Assembly: GCA_025517425.1 (NCBI GenBank)
Contig: JAOPJY010000002.1
Span: 186,001-250,000, forward strand
Length of the DNA stretch: 64,000 nucleotides
Direction: 5' to 3'
Origin: Halobacteria archaeon AArc-dxtr1
GTDB taxonomy: Archaea > Halobacteriota > Halobacteria > Halobacteriales > Natrialbaceae
Shown piece by piece: positions 44,141 to 53,749 of the stretch. The notes under the pieces were generated by a model. That model was not told the origin of the DNA. It did no database searches and was given only the letters and a program-made list of their open reading frames with translations. How positions within the stretch are numbered: position 1 is the first letter of the stretch; each line of letters starts with the position of its first letter. Both the position numbers and the translations under genes were made by a program.

Positions 44141-44281
44141 TCACCCCGGAATCTGCAGTTCGAAAGCGCCGACGAGGCCGACGATTGCCATGCCAATAGC
44201 GACGGCCTGCCAATCGCACTCGAGGGCCAACCAACGAGACCGGACACCGTCCACGACTTCCACCCATCGATCGGACGACAT
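44141..44281 (-). CDS. 46-residue membrane protein preceding yeiH-like gene
   Basis: 46 codons from the ATG at 44281 to a TGA at 44141-44143. The start is MSSDRWVEVVDGVRSRWLAL and the end AIVGLVGAFELQIPG, so a soluble N-terminus is followed by one predicted membrane helix (about 26-42). Its stop is 4 bases before the ATG of the yeiH-like carrier. A TTAAGT element at 44307-44312 sits 28-29 nt before its ATG, so it, rather than the carrier, is the promoter-proximal gene. It may be an accessory subunit. It was identified by reading the sequence and needs confirmation by conservation. Confidence 0.55.
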   Translation of the reverse strand: MSSDRWVEVVDGVRSRWLALECDWQAVAIGMAIVGLVGAFELQIPG

Positions 44282-44541
44282 TCGTTCGACTCCTCCGGAC
44301 CGTCGCACTTAACGCTTGTCGATCGTGTCGCCGGTACCAGAACATATTGCAGCTATCAGGTACGGAACATCCCCGTTGATCGATGGGGATCTATCGGCGG
44401 TTGATTCAACTAATTCCGTTATCGAGTACGGCCGGTCGCGTCGGTCGGAATCGCACAGTGTCGCGAGCAAACCCATATTGGTTCGAGTAGCAAAGGAAGA
44501 GTTTGACAGCCAGAGGGGGTGTCGAATGCGTGACACCTCGG
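44282..44541. other. Intergenic region, no gene seen beyond promoter
   Basis: 260 bases. It holds the TTAAGT promoter element (44307-44312, minus strand) for the 46-residue gene. Overlapping open frames on both strands lack haloarchaeal composition and are not called. Confidence 0.4.
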
Positions 44542-45648
44542 TCAGATATCGACGTTCCGGTCCGTCGAACCCGAAATCGCCTGGTACTCGAGCCACAGCG
44601 CGGCCGCGACGGTGAAGTCCTCCGCGCTGGCGTAACCGCGTTTGACGTAGGGCTCGCCCGCGGTCGTCAGCACCTCGAGGAAGTTACCGTAAGGAGCCAA
44701 CAGCCGCTCCATCCGGGCGATCTCGGCTCGGGCGCGGTCGTCGAACCCGTACCGCCGGAGCCCGTTGGCGTACATGAGGCTGTTCCAGGGCCAGACGTGG
44801 TAGTGGTAGTCGGGGTGAAGAGCGAAGAACGGGTGGACCTCGCGGCGGGAGAACTGGCGCGCTCGCATCCGCAATCCGGCCGGCGTTTCGAGCGCCGAAA
44901 GTGCGTCGACGACCCGTGCCGCACGGTCGTCGTCGAGCAGGCCGAAGTAGAGGGGGACGACGTTGGCGTCGCAGGCGAGCGTCGCCGAGCCCCGGCGCTC
45001 GGCGAAGTGGCTCCCGGTCCACAGCGTCGACAGCCAGGCGTCACGAGTCCGTTCGAACTCGTCCGTGAACGTCGTCTCGACGTCGTGGCGCTCCAGTCGG
45101 CCGATCGCGGCGAGCAGCATAGCGGTATTGTACGCCTCGCGTGGGGCGGCCGCAGAGTCCCACCACGAACTCCCCGATCCGGTGACGATTTCCAGCTTCT
45201 CGTCGAAAAAGCGCTCGCGAAACAGCGCCGCGAGGCGTGTGACTTCGCCCGCGTGCGTGGAGAGGGCGCCACACTCAGAGAGGAGCACGACCAGCGCCGG
45301 GAACGTGTCGACGCCCTCCTCGGGGATCGCCGCGCCGAACTTCCGGTGAACGTCGGTGTAGAAGACGTCCTCTAAGCGGTAGACGAGGCGATCTGCGGTG
45401 TTCCGGAGGGCGGACTCGTAGCCAGCAGCTGCGACGCCCCGGGCTGCAAAACAGAGGTCCCGCGGCCAGGTCCCGCGGAAGTGCCCGCCGGAGACGAAGC
45501 CGCCGCGGGCGCGTTCGGCGACGATTTCGGCGGCCGCGCGGTCGAGCGTGCCGCGATCTCGAAACCCGTACCGACGCTTTCGGTAGTAGTGTTCGAGGCG
45601 CCGGCGAAGCTCTCGGGCGTAGTATCGTAGCTCCGGGATGGTCGTCAT
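44542..45648 (-). CDS. (alpha/alpha)6-barrel glycosidase-like protein
   Basis: 368 residues, soluble. Aromatic- and acid-rich helical segments GGHFRGTWPRDLCFAARGVA (about 54-73), SWWDSAAAPREAYNTAMLLAAI, and HPDYHYHVWPWNSLMYANGLRRYG (near 288-311) fit the (alpha/alpha)6 toroid of GH15/GH37/GH63-type glycosidases and amylo-glucosidase-like proteins, where a WPRD motif carries a substrate-binding acid. The specific sugar cannot be inferred. Monocistronic, with the next minus-strand gene 81 bp upstream. Confidence 0.7.
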   Translation of the reverse strand: MTTIPELRYYARELRRRLEHYYRKRRYGFRDRGTLDRAAAEIVAERARGGFVSGGHFRGTWPRDLCFAARGVAAAGYESALRNTADRLVYRLEDVFYTDVHRKFGAAIPEEGVDTFPALVVLLSECGALSTHAGEVTRLAALFRERFFDEKLEIVTGSGSSWWDSAAAPREAYNTAMLLAAIGRLERHDVETTFTDEFERTRDAWLSTLWTGSHFAERRGSATLACDANVVPLYFGLLDDDRAARVVDALSALETPAGLRMRARQFSRREVHPFFALHPDYHYHVWPWNSLMYANGLRRYGFDDRARAEIARMERLLAPYGNFLEVLTTAGEPYVKRGYASAEDFTVAAALWLEYQAISGSTDRNVDI

Positions 45649-45729
45649 TCGGTGCGAGAGAGGCGAGAGCAGCTACCTCGGCCGGATCGAACCGCTCTCG
45701 AAACGAGCGAGCGTCGGCTCACCGTCGGG

Positions 45730-46164
45730 TTACTGCTCGTCTTCGGACTGATCGTCGTCTTCTGTGTCGGCGTCTGTCTCTGCGTCGGCGTCGGTCTCCG
45801 CGCCGCCCTCCGGCGCGTCGTGGATCGCCGACGCCGTCTCCTCGGGGATGTCCGCGTCGACGTCCAGTCGATCGTCACCGCCGCCCAGCAGCTGCTCGTC
45901 GACGGTCTCCTCGGCCGACCCGCGCTGTCGGAGACCGACCTTCACGAGCGCCGCGCCGATGGCCGCCTGCGGGACCGCCCGCAGGCGACCGCGAAAGAGG
46001 GACCTGGCGGCCGCAACCAGTGCCGTCGCGCCCGCGACCAGCGCGACCGAGCCGTCCCTGAGGCCACCGGAAACGATGGATCTGACCGGCGCTGACTCTG
46101 CGTTCGGTTCGTCGGTTTCGATCGGGAGGTCCGCTGCAGTCTCGGCGATCGTATCCTCGTCCAT
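45730..46164 (-). CDS. Uncharacterised acidic protein with hydrophobic core
   Basis: 144 residues. A polar acidic N-terminus is followed by a weakly hydrophobic basic segment (about 34-82, SVALVAGATALVAAARSLFRG, AVPQAAIGAALVKVGLRQRG) that could be two membrane-associated helices. The tail of about 35 residues is Asp/Glu/Ala/Thr. No family or catalytic motif recognised. Confidence 0.55.
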   Translation of the reverse strand: MDEDTIAETAADLPIETDEPNAESAPVRSIVSGGLRDGSVALVAGATALVAAARSLFRGRLRAVPQAAIGAALVKVGLRQRGSAEETVDEQLLGGGDDRLDVDADIPEETASAIHDAPEGGAETDADAETDADTEDDDQSEDEQ

Positions 46165-46287
46165 ATCTGTCAGTAAGCGCTCGGGACGGTTGAAGCTTGG
46201 ACCGGCAGGTGACTACTCCGGAGTACCGCAGCGTGGATATCCGTGCCGAAATAGGGTGGTCTCGGCGACCAGGTCCGTGTCGAGAGG

Positions 46288-48762
46288 CTACTCAGCGTCG
46301 ATGTCCGCACCGCGGTCGGTGGCCAGCGCCGTCCGTACCGCGGCGACGTTCTCGGGGACGTCGTGGACCCGGATCAGATCCGCGCCGCGGTCGGCCGCGA
46401 GCGCGGTCGCTGCGACCGTCGGAGCCAGACGCTCGTCGGGACCGCAACCGACGCGCTCGAACATGGACTTGTGAGAGTGACCGACGAGGACGGGGCAGCC
46501 CAGTGCGTGGAACTCGTCGATGCGATCGAGTAGCTCGAAGCTCTCGGCGGCGCGCTTGCCGAAGCCGATTCCGGGGTCGACGACGATCTTCTCGCGGTCG
46601 ACGCCGGCCTTTTCGGCGAGCAGGACGCGCTCTGCGAGTTGGTCGATTACGTCCGCGACGACGTCGTCGTAGGCAATCTCGCGGTCGGGGACGACGGGAG
46701 CGTCGATGCTGTGCATCACGACCAGCGCGGCGTCGTGTTCGGCGACCACGAACCGCATCTCGGGATCGTCGAGCCCGGAGACGTCGTTGACGATGTCGGC
46801 GCCGGCGTCGAGCGCGGCGTCGGCGACGGCCGCCCGCCGGGTGTCGACCGAGACGAGCGCGTCCAGCTCGGCGATTTCCTCGATGACGGGGACGACGCGG
46901 TCGATCTCCGTCTCGACAGAGACCGGGTCGGCGCCCGGGCGGGTCGACTCCCCGCCGACGTCGATCACGTCGGCGCCGGCGTCGACCATCGCCTCGGCGC
47001 GGGCGACGGCGTCGGAACGGGAGTCGTACTGCCCGCCGTCGTGGAAGCTGTCGGGCGTGACGTTCAGGATGCCCATGACCGCGGGACCGTCGCTCCAGGG
47101 GAAGTGAGGCGAGTCGGAGTCGGGAGCGTCGCCTGAACCGATTCCGAGCGTCTCGCGGAGTTCGCGGGCGACCTCTGCGAGTCCGTATGGCTGGGCAGCG
47201 AGTTTCTCGATGAGGCGCTTGAACTGTGCGAGCGTCCCCATCAGAACGGCCTCGGTGCGCTCCTCGTCGCGTTGCAGCCCCGAGAGGGCACACTCACCAC
47301 CGAGGCTCAGTAGCTCCTGTTTCAGGTACTGTGCCTGACGGTACTGGAGGTCGGTCGTAACGACGCGATGGACGGCCTTCCCGCGCATTCGGTAGACTCC
47401 CTTCTCGGTGACGCCGGCGGCCTCGAGCGTCTCACGAGCGTCTACAAGGTCTCGAATCCGCTTTGGGACGTCGACGTCGGTCCAACGTCGCCGGGCTTCC
47501 GCAACCGCGAACAGCGAGCCGGTGACGAGCACGCAGTCTTCCTCGTCGGCGTCGGCGAGCGCACTCGCGAGCGCGTCGGCGACAGCCGCCTCGGTCTGTA
47601 CGTCGGTGACACCTGCCTGCGAGAATACTCGCGCGAGGACGTCTCGGTCGGCCGCACGGTCGAGATCCGGCTCGCAGGCGACGACGGCGTCGGGCGTCGG
47701 GAGGGTGTCGGCCATCTCGCGGTGGTCCTTGTCGTGCATCGCCCCGATAACGAGGTGGAGCTGGTCGTACTGGTAGCTCGCAAGCGTTTTGGCGAGCTGC
47801 TCGCAGGCGCCGGGGTTGTGCGCACCGTCGAGTACGACGAGAGGATCGGTGTCGATCACCTCGAACCGGCCGGGCCAGTGAGCCTTGCGCAGCCCGCGGG
47901 AGAGTTGCTCCTCGGTGACGTCTGCGACCTGTCGAGCGAGAACGGCTGCGATGCCGGCGTTTTCTGCCTGGTGCTCTCCCAGCAGCGGGATCCGGGTCTC
48001 GAGGTCGAGGTCGAGACCGCGAATCGAGACCGCGGCTTCGGCGTGGTTGGGACGTCCCTCGTAGGTGACGCTAACGTCCGGGTCAGTCTCTCGATCATCC
48101 CCCACAGCGCCGTCGGTCCCGACCGTCACCACCTCCTGGGCCACCTCGCGGACGGCCGCGAGGGCATCCCCGGTCGTACCGGTGACGAGTGGGTTCTCAC
48201 CGGCGACGTGAGCCTTGTCGTAGGCGATCTCGGCTTCCGTGTCACCCAAAATTCCGGTGTGCTCTAAGGTGACGCTCGTGACCGCACTCGCGACCGGATC
48301 GACGACGCTGGTTGCGTCGTACCGGCCGCCGATGCCGACTTCGAGGACGGCGACGTCGACGCCCTCACGGCCGAAGTGCCAGCACGCCAGGGCGGTCATC
48401 GTTTCGAAGAAGGTCGGCGACGTACCCGATGCACCCTCCTCGGTTACGTAGTCAGCAACGGCGTCGACGTACTCGGAGACCACCGCCTTCGGAATCTTCC
48501 GGCCGTCGACGCGGACGCGCTCGCGCAGCTCCTGGAGGTGTGGCGAGGTGTAGAGTCCGACCGAGAGCCCCGTCTCGCGAAGTGTCCGTTCGACCATCCG
48601 TGCCGTCGATCCCTTGCCGTTCGACCCCGCGATCTGGACGAAGTCGACACCCTCGTGGGGATCGCCGAGGTGGGCGAGGAGAGACGCCGTCGACTCCGTC
48701 CCTGGCTTGGGTCGAAATCGGCGGAGTCCGAAGAGAAAGTCCGCCGCCTCGTGATACTCCAT
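46288..48762 (-). CDS. folCP: Bifunctional folylpolyglutamate synthase / dihydropteroate synthase
   Basis: 824 residues. The N-terminal FolC (Mur ligase fold) has the ATP loop AGSNGKGST (45-53), the region ERVRVDGRKIP, and HNPGACEQL (in GAHNPG). It adds glutamate to folate. A middle linker (about 430-545) contains GVYRMRGKAVHRVVTTDLQY. From about 560 the FolP domain makes dihydropteroate: MGILNVTPDSFHDGG (563 onward), GGESTRPGADPV, NDVSGL, VDPGIGFGK and VGHSHKSM. This fused FolC-FolP form is known in haloarchaea. Full length. Confidence 0.95.
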   Translation of the reverse strand: MEYHEAADFLFGLRRFRPKPGTESTASLLAHLGDPHEGVDFVQIAGSNGKGSTARMVERTLRETGLSVGLYTSPHLQELRERVRVDGRKIPKAVVSEYVDAVADYVTEEGASGTSPTFFETMTALACWHFGREGVDVAVLEVGIGGRYDATSVVDPVASAVTSVTLEHTGILGDTEAEIAYDKAHVAGENPLVTGTTGDALAAVREVAQEVVTVGTDGAVGDDRETDPDVSVTYEGRPNHAEAAVSIRGLDLDLETRIPLLGEHQAENAGIAAVLARQVADVTEEQLSRGLRKAHWPGRFEVIDTDPLVVLDGAHNPGACEQLAKTLASYQYDQLHLVIGAMHDKDHREMADTLPTPDAVVACEPDLDRAADRDVLARVFSQAGVTDVQTEAAVADALASALADADEEDCVLVTGSLFAVAEARRRWTDVDVPKRIRDLVDARETLEAAGVTEKGVYRMRGKAVHRVVTTDLQYRQAQYLKQELLSLGGECALSGLQRDEERTEAVLMGTLAQFKRLIEKLAAQPYGLAEVARELRETLGIGSGDAPDSDSPHFPWSDGPAVMGILNVTPDSFHDGGQYDSRSDAVARAEAMVDAGADVIDVGGESTRPGADPVSVETEIDRVVPVIEEIAELDALVSVDTRRAAVADAALDAGADIVNDVSGLDDPEMRFVVAEHDAALVVMHSIDAPVVPDREIAYDDVVADVIDQLAERVLLAEKAGVDREKIVVDPGIGFGKRAAESFELLDRIDEFHALGCPVLVGHSHKSMFERVGCGPDERLAPTVAATALAADRGADLIRVHDVPENVAAVRTALATDRGADIDAE

Positions 48763-48960
48763 ACTCGAAGCACAGAGCCCGTGCGCTTTAGGGTGTCGGA
48801 CTTGGCGTTCCGCGAGGTGAGAGAGGAGTACAGCCGACTAGGAGCGTTTTCAGACGCTCCCCCTCATTGACGGTGGCCGCGTCTCGGGGTTGGACGAGTT
48901 CGAGGAAGCAGAGTTACCGATACTATTTTGTACATAGTGTGTATTACTCACAATACAGAG

Positions 48961-49365
48961 ATGGCAACGTCAACCAACTCAGCGAACGAATCGCTGCTAG
49001 CGCTCCGAAAACACCCCGTCGGTTACGTCGCTGCAATACTGGCAGTTGTCACGGGCGTCCTACACCTCGTTATTGTGGGTCAAGCACCGAACCAGACGCT
49101 CCAGGCGCTGTTCGCGCTCAACGGACTGGGCTTTCTGGCCGGCACTGCGCTGTACCTGACTCGGTACTGGCAGCGGGAGTTCTATGTGGTTGCAGCTGTG
49201 TACGCGCTGGTCACTATTCTTGCGCTGTTTCCCTTCCAGGGATACGGTATCGAGGCGTTCTACGTCGATGGGGCACTGAATCCGATGCGAGTCGTGACGA
49301 AAGGAGCCGAGGCAGGGCTCGTCGTCGCTGCGGCGTACCTGTACGTCGCGACTGGCGACAGCTAA
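48961..49365 (+). CDS. Uncharacterised four-helix membrane protein
   Basis: 134 residues from the ATG at 48961; an in-frame ATG at 48928 is less likely. Four hydrophobic helices (about 20-42, 50-70, 75-95, 108-128) alternate with short loops, the third ending in FQGYGIEAFYVDG. No motif recognised. AT-rich elements (TATTTTGTAC near 48922-48931 and GTATTACTC near 48938-48946) precede it. Function unknown. Confidence 0.6.
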   Translation: MATSTNSANESLLALRKHPVGYVAAILAVVTGVLHLVIVGQAPNQTLQALFALNGLGFLAGTALYLTRYWQREFYVVAAVYALVTILALFPFQGYGIEAFYVDGALNPMRVVTKGAEAGLVVAAAYLYVATGDS

Positions 49366-49398
49366 GAGCAACTCACAGATCCGGCGGCTGCTGTCAGA

Positions 49399-50181
49399 CT
49401 ATTGTTTGACGAGATTGTCGTCGGCTGCGGGTCCAGGTGACTCCTGGGTCACCTCGAGGAACGCCTCTTCGAGACTGCGCGCTTCGCCAGTCTCGGCGCG
49501 GGATTTCAGCGCCTCGGGGTCGCCTTTGGCGACCAGCTTCCCGTCGTGGATGACGCCGATCTGGTCGGCTAGTTCGTCGACGACGGGGAGGATGTGCGTC
49601 GAGAGGAAGATCGTCATCTCGCGGTCGGCCAGATCGGCGATCGTCTCCCGCATCGTCCGTGCTGCACGCGGGTCGAGTCCGCTCGTCGGCTCGTCTAAGA
49701 AGGCGACCGCCGGCTCGTGGAGGACCGCCTGAATGACGCCGACTTTCTGGCGCATCCCCTTCGAGTAGCCTTCGATCCGGCGGTCGGCGTCGTCGAGCAG
49801 GTCGAAGCGCTCGAGCATCGATTCGATCCGCGTTGCCGACTCGTCCTCGGGTAGGTCGCGCAGGCCCGCGGCGTACTCGAGCTGTTCGCGACCGGTGAGT
49901 TCGTCGTAGATCGGCGGCTCCTCGGGAAGGTAGCCGATATGTGGGGTCACGGCTTCACGATCGGAGATCGGGTTGCCGGCGACCCGTGCTGATCCCGAGG
50001 TCGGCCTCGTCAGCGTCGTGAGCATCCGCATGGTCGTCGTCTTTCCGGCGCCGTTGGGACCCAGAAAGCCGAAGATCGTCCCTCGCTCGACGGTCAGTGT
50101 CACGCCGTCGACAGCGGTCGTCTCGCCGTAGCGCTTGGTGAGGGCGTTGGTCTCCACGGCGGGTTCGTCTGCGTCGCTCAT
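49399..50181 (-). CDS. ABC transporter ATP-binding protein (ABC-2 type)
   Basis: 260 residues from the ATG at 50181. Walker A GPNGAGKTT and the D-loop region DEPTSGLDPR are intact. The C-motif reads YSKGMRQKVG, the form usual in ABC-2 exporters and drug/Na+-type systems. The bulky C-terminus is acidic. It likely powers the divergently transcribed permease (from 50332), the two starts being 150 bp apart. Substrate unknown. Confidence 0.9.
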   Translation of the reverse strand: MSDADEPAVETNALTKRYGETTAVDGVTLTVERGTIFGFLGPNGAGKTTTMRMLTTLTRPTSGSARVAGNPISDREAVTPHIGYLPEEPPIYDELTGREQLEYAAGLRDLPEDESATRIESMLERFDLLDDADRRIEGYSKGMRQKVGVIQAVLHEPAVAFLDEPTSGLDPRAARTMRETIADLADREMTIFLSTHILPVVDELADQIGVIHDGKLVAKGDPEALKSRAETGEARSLEEAFLEVTQESPGPAADDNLVKQ

Positions 50182-50261
50182 ACGCTCCCGTTTCGGCCCG
50201 ACATGTATAAACGTTCGACACGTTGCTCTGCCGGAGACGTAGAATGACAAAACCCAAACTG

Positions 50262-50267
50262 TTTACT
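50262..50267 (+). promoter_or_regulatory. TATA-like element before ABC permease
   Basis: TTTACT, centred 26 nt before an ATG at 50291. That ATG opens a 14-codon frame (MVPNDAIGRWGGLR) ending at 50335, overlapping the GTG (50332) permease start. It is a leaderless distance, but to the mini-ORF rather than the permease. Confidence 0.35.
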
Positions 50268-50331
50268 GGGTCGCGGTCCCGCAGCGACGTATGGTCCCGA
50301 ACGACGCGATCGGCCGATGGGGTGGGCTCCG

Positions 50332-51999
50332 GTGAACGTCCGGACGGCGTCGACCGTCGCCAGGACAGAAGTAAAGCGGACGCTGCGATCGGTAACGGCC
50401 GAGAAGACGAAGGTCCTCGTGTTGGGACTGGTGGGGCTATTCTTGCTTGGCTCCGTGACCGTCGCCGGAGGTTACCTCTTGCCGACGCTCGGTGAGGAGG
50501 TTGCGGCGGGCGTGACCGGGGAGCAGGTGTCGGCAGCGACGGAGATCGCCACCGGCGGCGCAGCAGTCGCCTGGATCTTTCTGGTGTTTATGATCGCGAT
50601 ACGAGCCTTCACCGCAGCCGCGGATCCCGACAAGCCGGCGTTTTTGCTCATTTCGACGTCGCTTCGGAACGTCGTCACCGGAATCATCGCTGCCGAGGCC
50701 GTTTTGCTCGCGCTGTGGCTCGTCCCGCCGGCGCTGCTCCTCTCTGGGGCGTTTGCCTACGGTGCGGGGACGATACTGCCGATACTCATCGCACTGGTCG
50801 CCGTCTCCCTCATGATCGTCACCGCCGTCCCGGTCGGCTTCGTCGTCGGCACCTGGATCCGCCACCTCGTGACGGTCTACGAACCGATCGCGCGGTATCG
50901 GTGGGTGCTGTTCGTCGGCTTCTGGCTCGCGTACTTTGGCGGGATCGCGACTGGCCACTTCGATCAGCTCATGGCACAGCTCTTCTCGACGCTCCAGGAC
51001 AGCCCGCTGGGCTGGTTCGGCCACGTCGTGCTGGCCGGCGTGCCGAACGTCCCGGCCTCCGAGCTGGCGATCGTCGGTGCGGCCACGGGGGCTGCCGTCC
51101 TCGCGACCGCGGCTACGGCAGTTGGGGTCGCCTCCGCTCGGATCCACTGGTTCGCGGATCCGGCGCGGTTCGACGACGAGCCATCGAGAGCCTCGGAGGA
51201 GGGGACCTCGGGCCGCCTCGAGTCACTCCTCCCGTCGGGGCTCGGACGCCCCGTTCGGACCATCGCGACGACCGCGATCCGGCGGACGAAGCGAGCCCCC
51301 ATCCGGCTGGCCTACATCGGCTATCCCCTGCTCGGCATGATTGGGTTCGCCCAGGTGATCATCCAGACCGGAACGGTGCCGTCGTACGTCGCCGTCTTAC
51401 TGTGTCTGTGGCTCGTCTGGGCCGCCGGCGCGCTGTTTACCCTCAACCCACTCGGTGATCTCGGGCGGGCGCTGCCCGCCGTCGTCTCTTCGCCGCTGTC
51501 GGGCCGACAAGCCGTCACGGGGCTGGTCCTCGCGGGGACGCTCGTCGCGGCACCGGTCGCGCTGGTCGCCTCGGCGATCCTCGGCGCTGTCAGCCCGCTC
51601 TCGGCCGAGCAGACGCTCGCACTGATCGCGGGAACGGCGGCCGGGACCGTCGTCACGCCCGCGCTGGCGACCGGTATCGGCTCGGCGTTCCCCCGCTTTG
51701 GAAGCGTCAACGTGACCAACAACCGGGAGGCAGTGATGCCGAGCAAGACCGCATTCGCCGCCTACTCGCTGGCGGTGCTCCTGCCCGCGGCCGCCGCCGT
51801 CGTCCTCTACACCGACGCCGCAGCGCCGATGGCGGAGCTCGCGGTTGCGGTCTCGGCGTGGACACCCGGCCCCGAGGTGGCACCCTCGGCGCGCGGAATC
51901 ACGGTGGCCGCCTGGACGGTTCTGGCCGCCGGGCTCGTCGCACCGATCGTTTCGTGTCTGTACGCCATCGAGCGCTTCGACTGGTACGCACTGGAGTGA
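50332..51999 (+). CDS. ABC-2 type permease
   Basis: 555 residues from GTG 50332 (MNVRTASTVARTEVKRT; an ATG at 50317 would add five). Two halves of about six membrane helices each are separated by a charged loop (about 280-305), giving a large, double-length permease. Its partner ATPase is divergent across 150 bp, so expression of both is probably controlled from that shared region. Substrate unknown; the fold resembles exporters of the ABC-2 group. Confidence 0.82.
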   Translation: MNVRTASTVARTEVKRTLRSVTAEKTKVLVLGLVGLFLLGSVTVAGGYLLPTLGEEVAAGVTGEQVSAATEIATGGAAVAWIFLVFMIAIRAFTAAADPDKPAFLLISTSLRNVVTGIIAAEAVLLALWLVPPALLLSGAFAYGAGTILPILIALVAVSLMIVTAVPVGFVVGTWIRHLVTVYEPIARYRWVLFVGFWLAYFGGIATGHFDQLMAQLFSTLQDSPLGWFGHVVLAGVPNVPASELAIVGAATGAAVLATAATAVGVASARIHWFADPARFDDEPSRASEEGTSGRLESLLPSGLGRPVRTIATTAIRRTKRAPIRLAYIGYPLLGMIGFAQVIIQTGTVPSYVAVLLCLWLVWAAGALFTLNPLGDLGRALPAVVSSPLSGRQAVTGLVLAGTLVAAPVALVASAILGAVSPLSAEQTLALIAGTAAGTVVTPALATGIGSAFPRFGSVNVTNNREAVMPSKTAFAAYSLAVLLPAAAAVVLYTDAAAPMAELAVAVSAWTPGPEVAPSARGITVAAWTVLAAGLVAPIVSCLYAIERFDWYALE

Positions 52000-52153
52000 A
52001 GGGTGTCGGTTGGCTAATCGATCAAGGTCCGTGGGAATGGGCAATGTGATACCGTCGTATCGGTACAGACGGGATCGTAATTGAGTCGGCACTCGATATC
52101 TGGCTATCTCGAGAGTGGCGTGCTGAACGCAGGGAGGGGGTCAGACGGGGAGA

Positions 52154-53749
52154 TTATTCAGTGACATCATTGGAGAGAGCACACTCACGCTCGAGCACTG
52201 TCAATTGGAGCGGATCTTCATACTCACCATCGAGCGGACTCGGCTGGACGAGGCGGGAGATGGTTACCTGAGCGACGTCTCCGCCCCAATCTGCCTGCGC
52301 CTGCTCGCACACCCAGTCGGTGTATCGTTCAGCGATACTGTCGTCCGTGCCCTCGCGACCGGAGTCACGGACCGATTCCATGAACTTACGCTCGCGGAAC
52401 GTATCGTACTCCTGTGACGCATCCGGCGGACGATCCGTGACAACCTCCCCTCCCTCGAACGCATCGACCGTCGAGCCGTTTTCCAGCTCCGCTTCGGCGA
52501 CGTACCAACTATATGATTCTGACGGGTCCGGAGCGTACAAGCCCCATCGCTGTTCGTCTGGGAAATTGGACTCGATCTCGTCCGGAACGTCAACACCGAC
52601 AGCGTGACTCCCGCTAAACAGGACGATCCAGACGAGCGCGATTACCCCGGCGACGGTGACGAACGATCGCCCGTACGCGGTGACGTACGAGGCGACCGAC
52701 TCGTGACCGTTATCGCGGAGCCCAGCGAGCCAGCGCTGTTCCATGGGCGGACGGCCGAGCGGGCCGAGCTGTGAGGCCGATAGCAAACGTCGCGTCCCAC
52801 GGGTGGGCGCGAGCCGAGCCAGTCCATCCCAGAACGGTTTCGTGAGAAAGGGGATGACCGACGCAGCCAGTACCAGCGGAAAGAGTCCGACGGCGACCGT
52901 CAACAGCAACCCGGCGAACGCGCCCAGATATACGAAGACAAAGAACGCCCGTAAGCGGCCCGTCGTCAGCAGCAAGAACACGGCCGATCCGACGAGCAAG
53001 ATCACCCACAGCCAGTTCGCCACTTCGAGGAGGATGGGATACTCGACGAGAGAGTTGCCAAGAAAGATCGTCATCTCGTCGTTCGCGAGCGCGATCTGGA
53101 GGCCGTCACCGGCGTACCACGTTTCGCCTTCGCGTTTGAGAATCGCGTTCGAGCTGAAGACGGCAATCGGCTGGACGAGAAGCGCAGCCGTCCCGAACCC
53201 GACGACAGTCGTCCGGGCAGAGCCGCGCCGAAGGGCGTCGATCGACCACCGTTCGGAGAGCGGCGTCAGGAGGGCAAGCAGCAGCAGCACCCTGAGCAGC
53301 CGATCACCGCCATTGAGAACCATCGGATTGCGCGCATGTAACGAAAGCAACAACACCAGCGAGATGAACCCGACAAGTCTCGTTCGATACCCGAGAAGTA
53401 ACGCGATCGCAAAGATCGCTGCTACGACGAACAGGAACTGCTGAAACCACAACTCACCGGAGAATGCATGGATTGAGTAGCCGCTATTCGCGTTCGTGGC
53501 CTCGTAGACCGCCCGCGGATAGACACCATCGTCGGTGTAGAAGAAGCCGAGATCCCTCCATCGGTGGAGCAGGTCAATCAAGATGATCAGTCCGAGCGAG
53601 ATGCGGAGGGCGGCGAGTGCTCGGGTATCGATCTCGAAGCGTGATCGAACTCCCCGGCGGACTGGATCACGTAGATCCCGGAGCTGGAGAGCCCACGTCC
53701 TGAGTAACTGTGGCGGATTCGAAGGTCCTCCGTCGTCATCAGTTCTCAT
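52154..53749 (-). CDS. HTTM-domain membrane protein
   Basis: 531 residues from the ATG at 53749; a TTG at 53770 is the alternative. The HTTM (horizontally transferred transmembrane) domain is the polytopic N-terminal part: RALAALRISLGLIILIDLLHRWRDL, HARNPMVLNGGDRLLRVLLL and WSIDALRRG, as in vitamin K-dependent gamma-carboxylase-like proteins. A soluble acidic C-terminal domain (about 395-531) lies outside the membrane. Enzymatic function of archaeal HTTM proteins is unknown. The gene stands alone. Confidence 0.88.
   Translation of the reverse strand: MRTDDDGGPSNPPQLLRTWALQLRDLRDPVRRGVRSRFEIDTRALAALRISLGLIILIDLLHRWRDLGFFYTDDGVYPRAVYEATNANSGYSIHAFSGELWFQQFLFVVAAIFAIALLLGYRTRLVGFISLVLLLSLHARNPMVLNGGDRLLRVLLLLALLTPLSERWSIDALRRGSARTTVVGFGTAALLVQPIAVFSSNAILKREGETWYAGDGLQIALANDEMTIFLGNSLVEYPILLEVANWLWVILLVGSAVFLLLTTGRLRAFFVFVYLGAFAGLLLTVAVGLFPLVLAASVIPFLTKPFWDGLARLAPTRGTRRLLSASQLGPLGRPPMEQRWLAGLRDNGHESVASYVTAYGRSFVTVAGVIALVWIVLFSGSHAVGVDVPDEIESNFPDEQRWGLYAPDPSESYSWYVAEAELENGSTVDAFEGGEVVTDRPPDASQEYDTFRERKFMESVRDSGREGTDDSIAERYTDWVCEQAQADWGGDVAQVTISRLVQPSPLDGEYEDPLQLTVLERECALSNDVTE

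Noticed and set aside
44137-44247. 37-codon N-terminal extension of the YeiH-type carrier
   Set aside because: It is the out-of-frame shadow of the 46-codon gene. The carrier's own ATG at 44136 fits the family start.
44309-44596. Minus-strand frame of 95 codons upstream of the 46-residue gene
   Set aside because: It overlaps the promoter region and the glycosidase-like gene end, with basic, Ser/Arg-rich composition atypical of haloarchaeal proteins.
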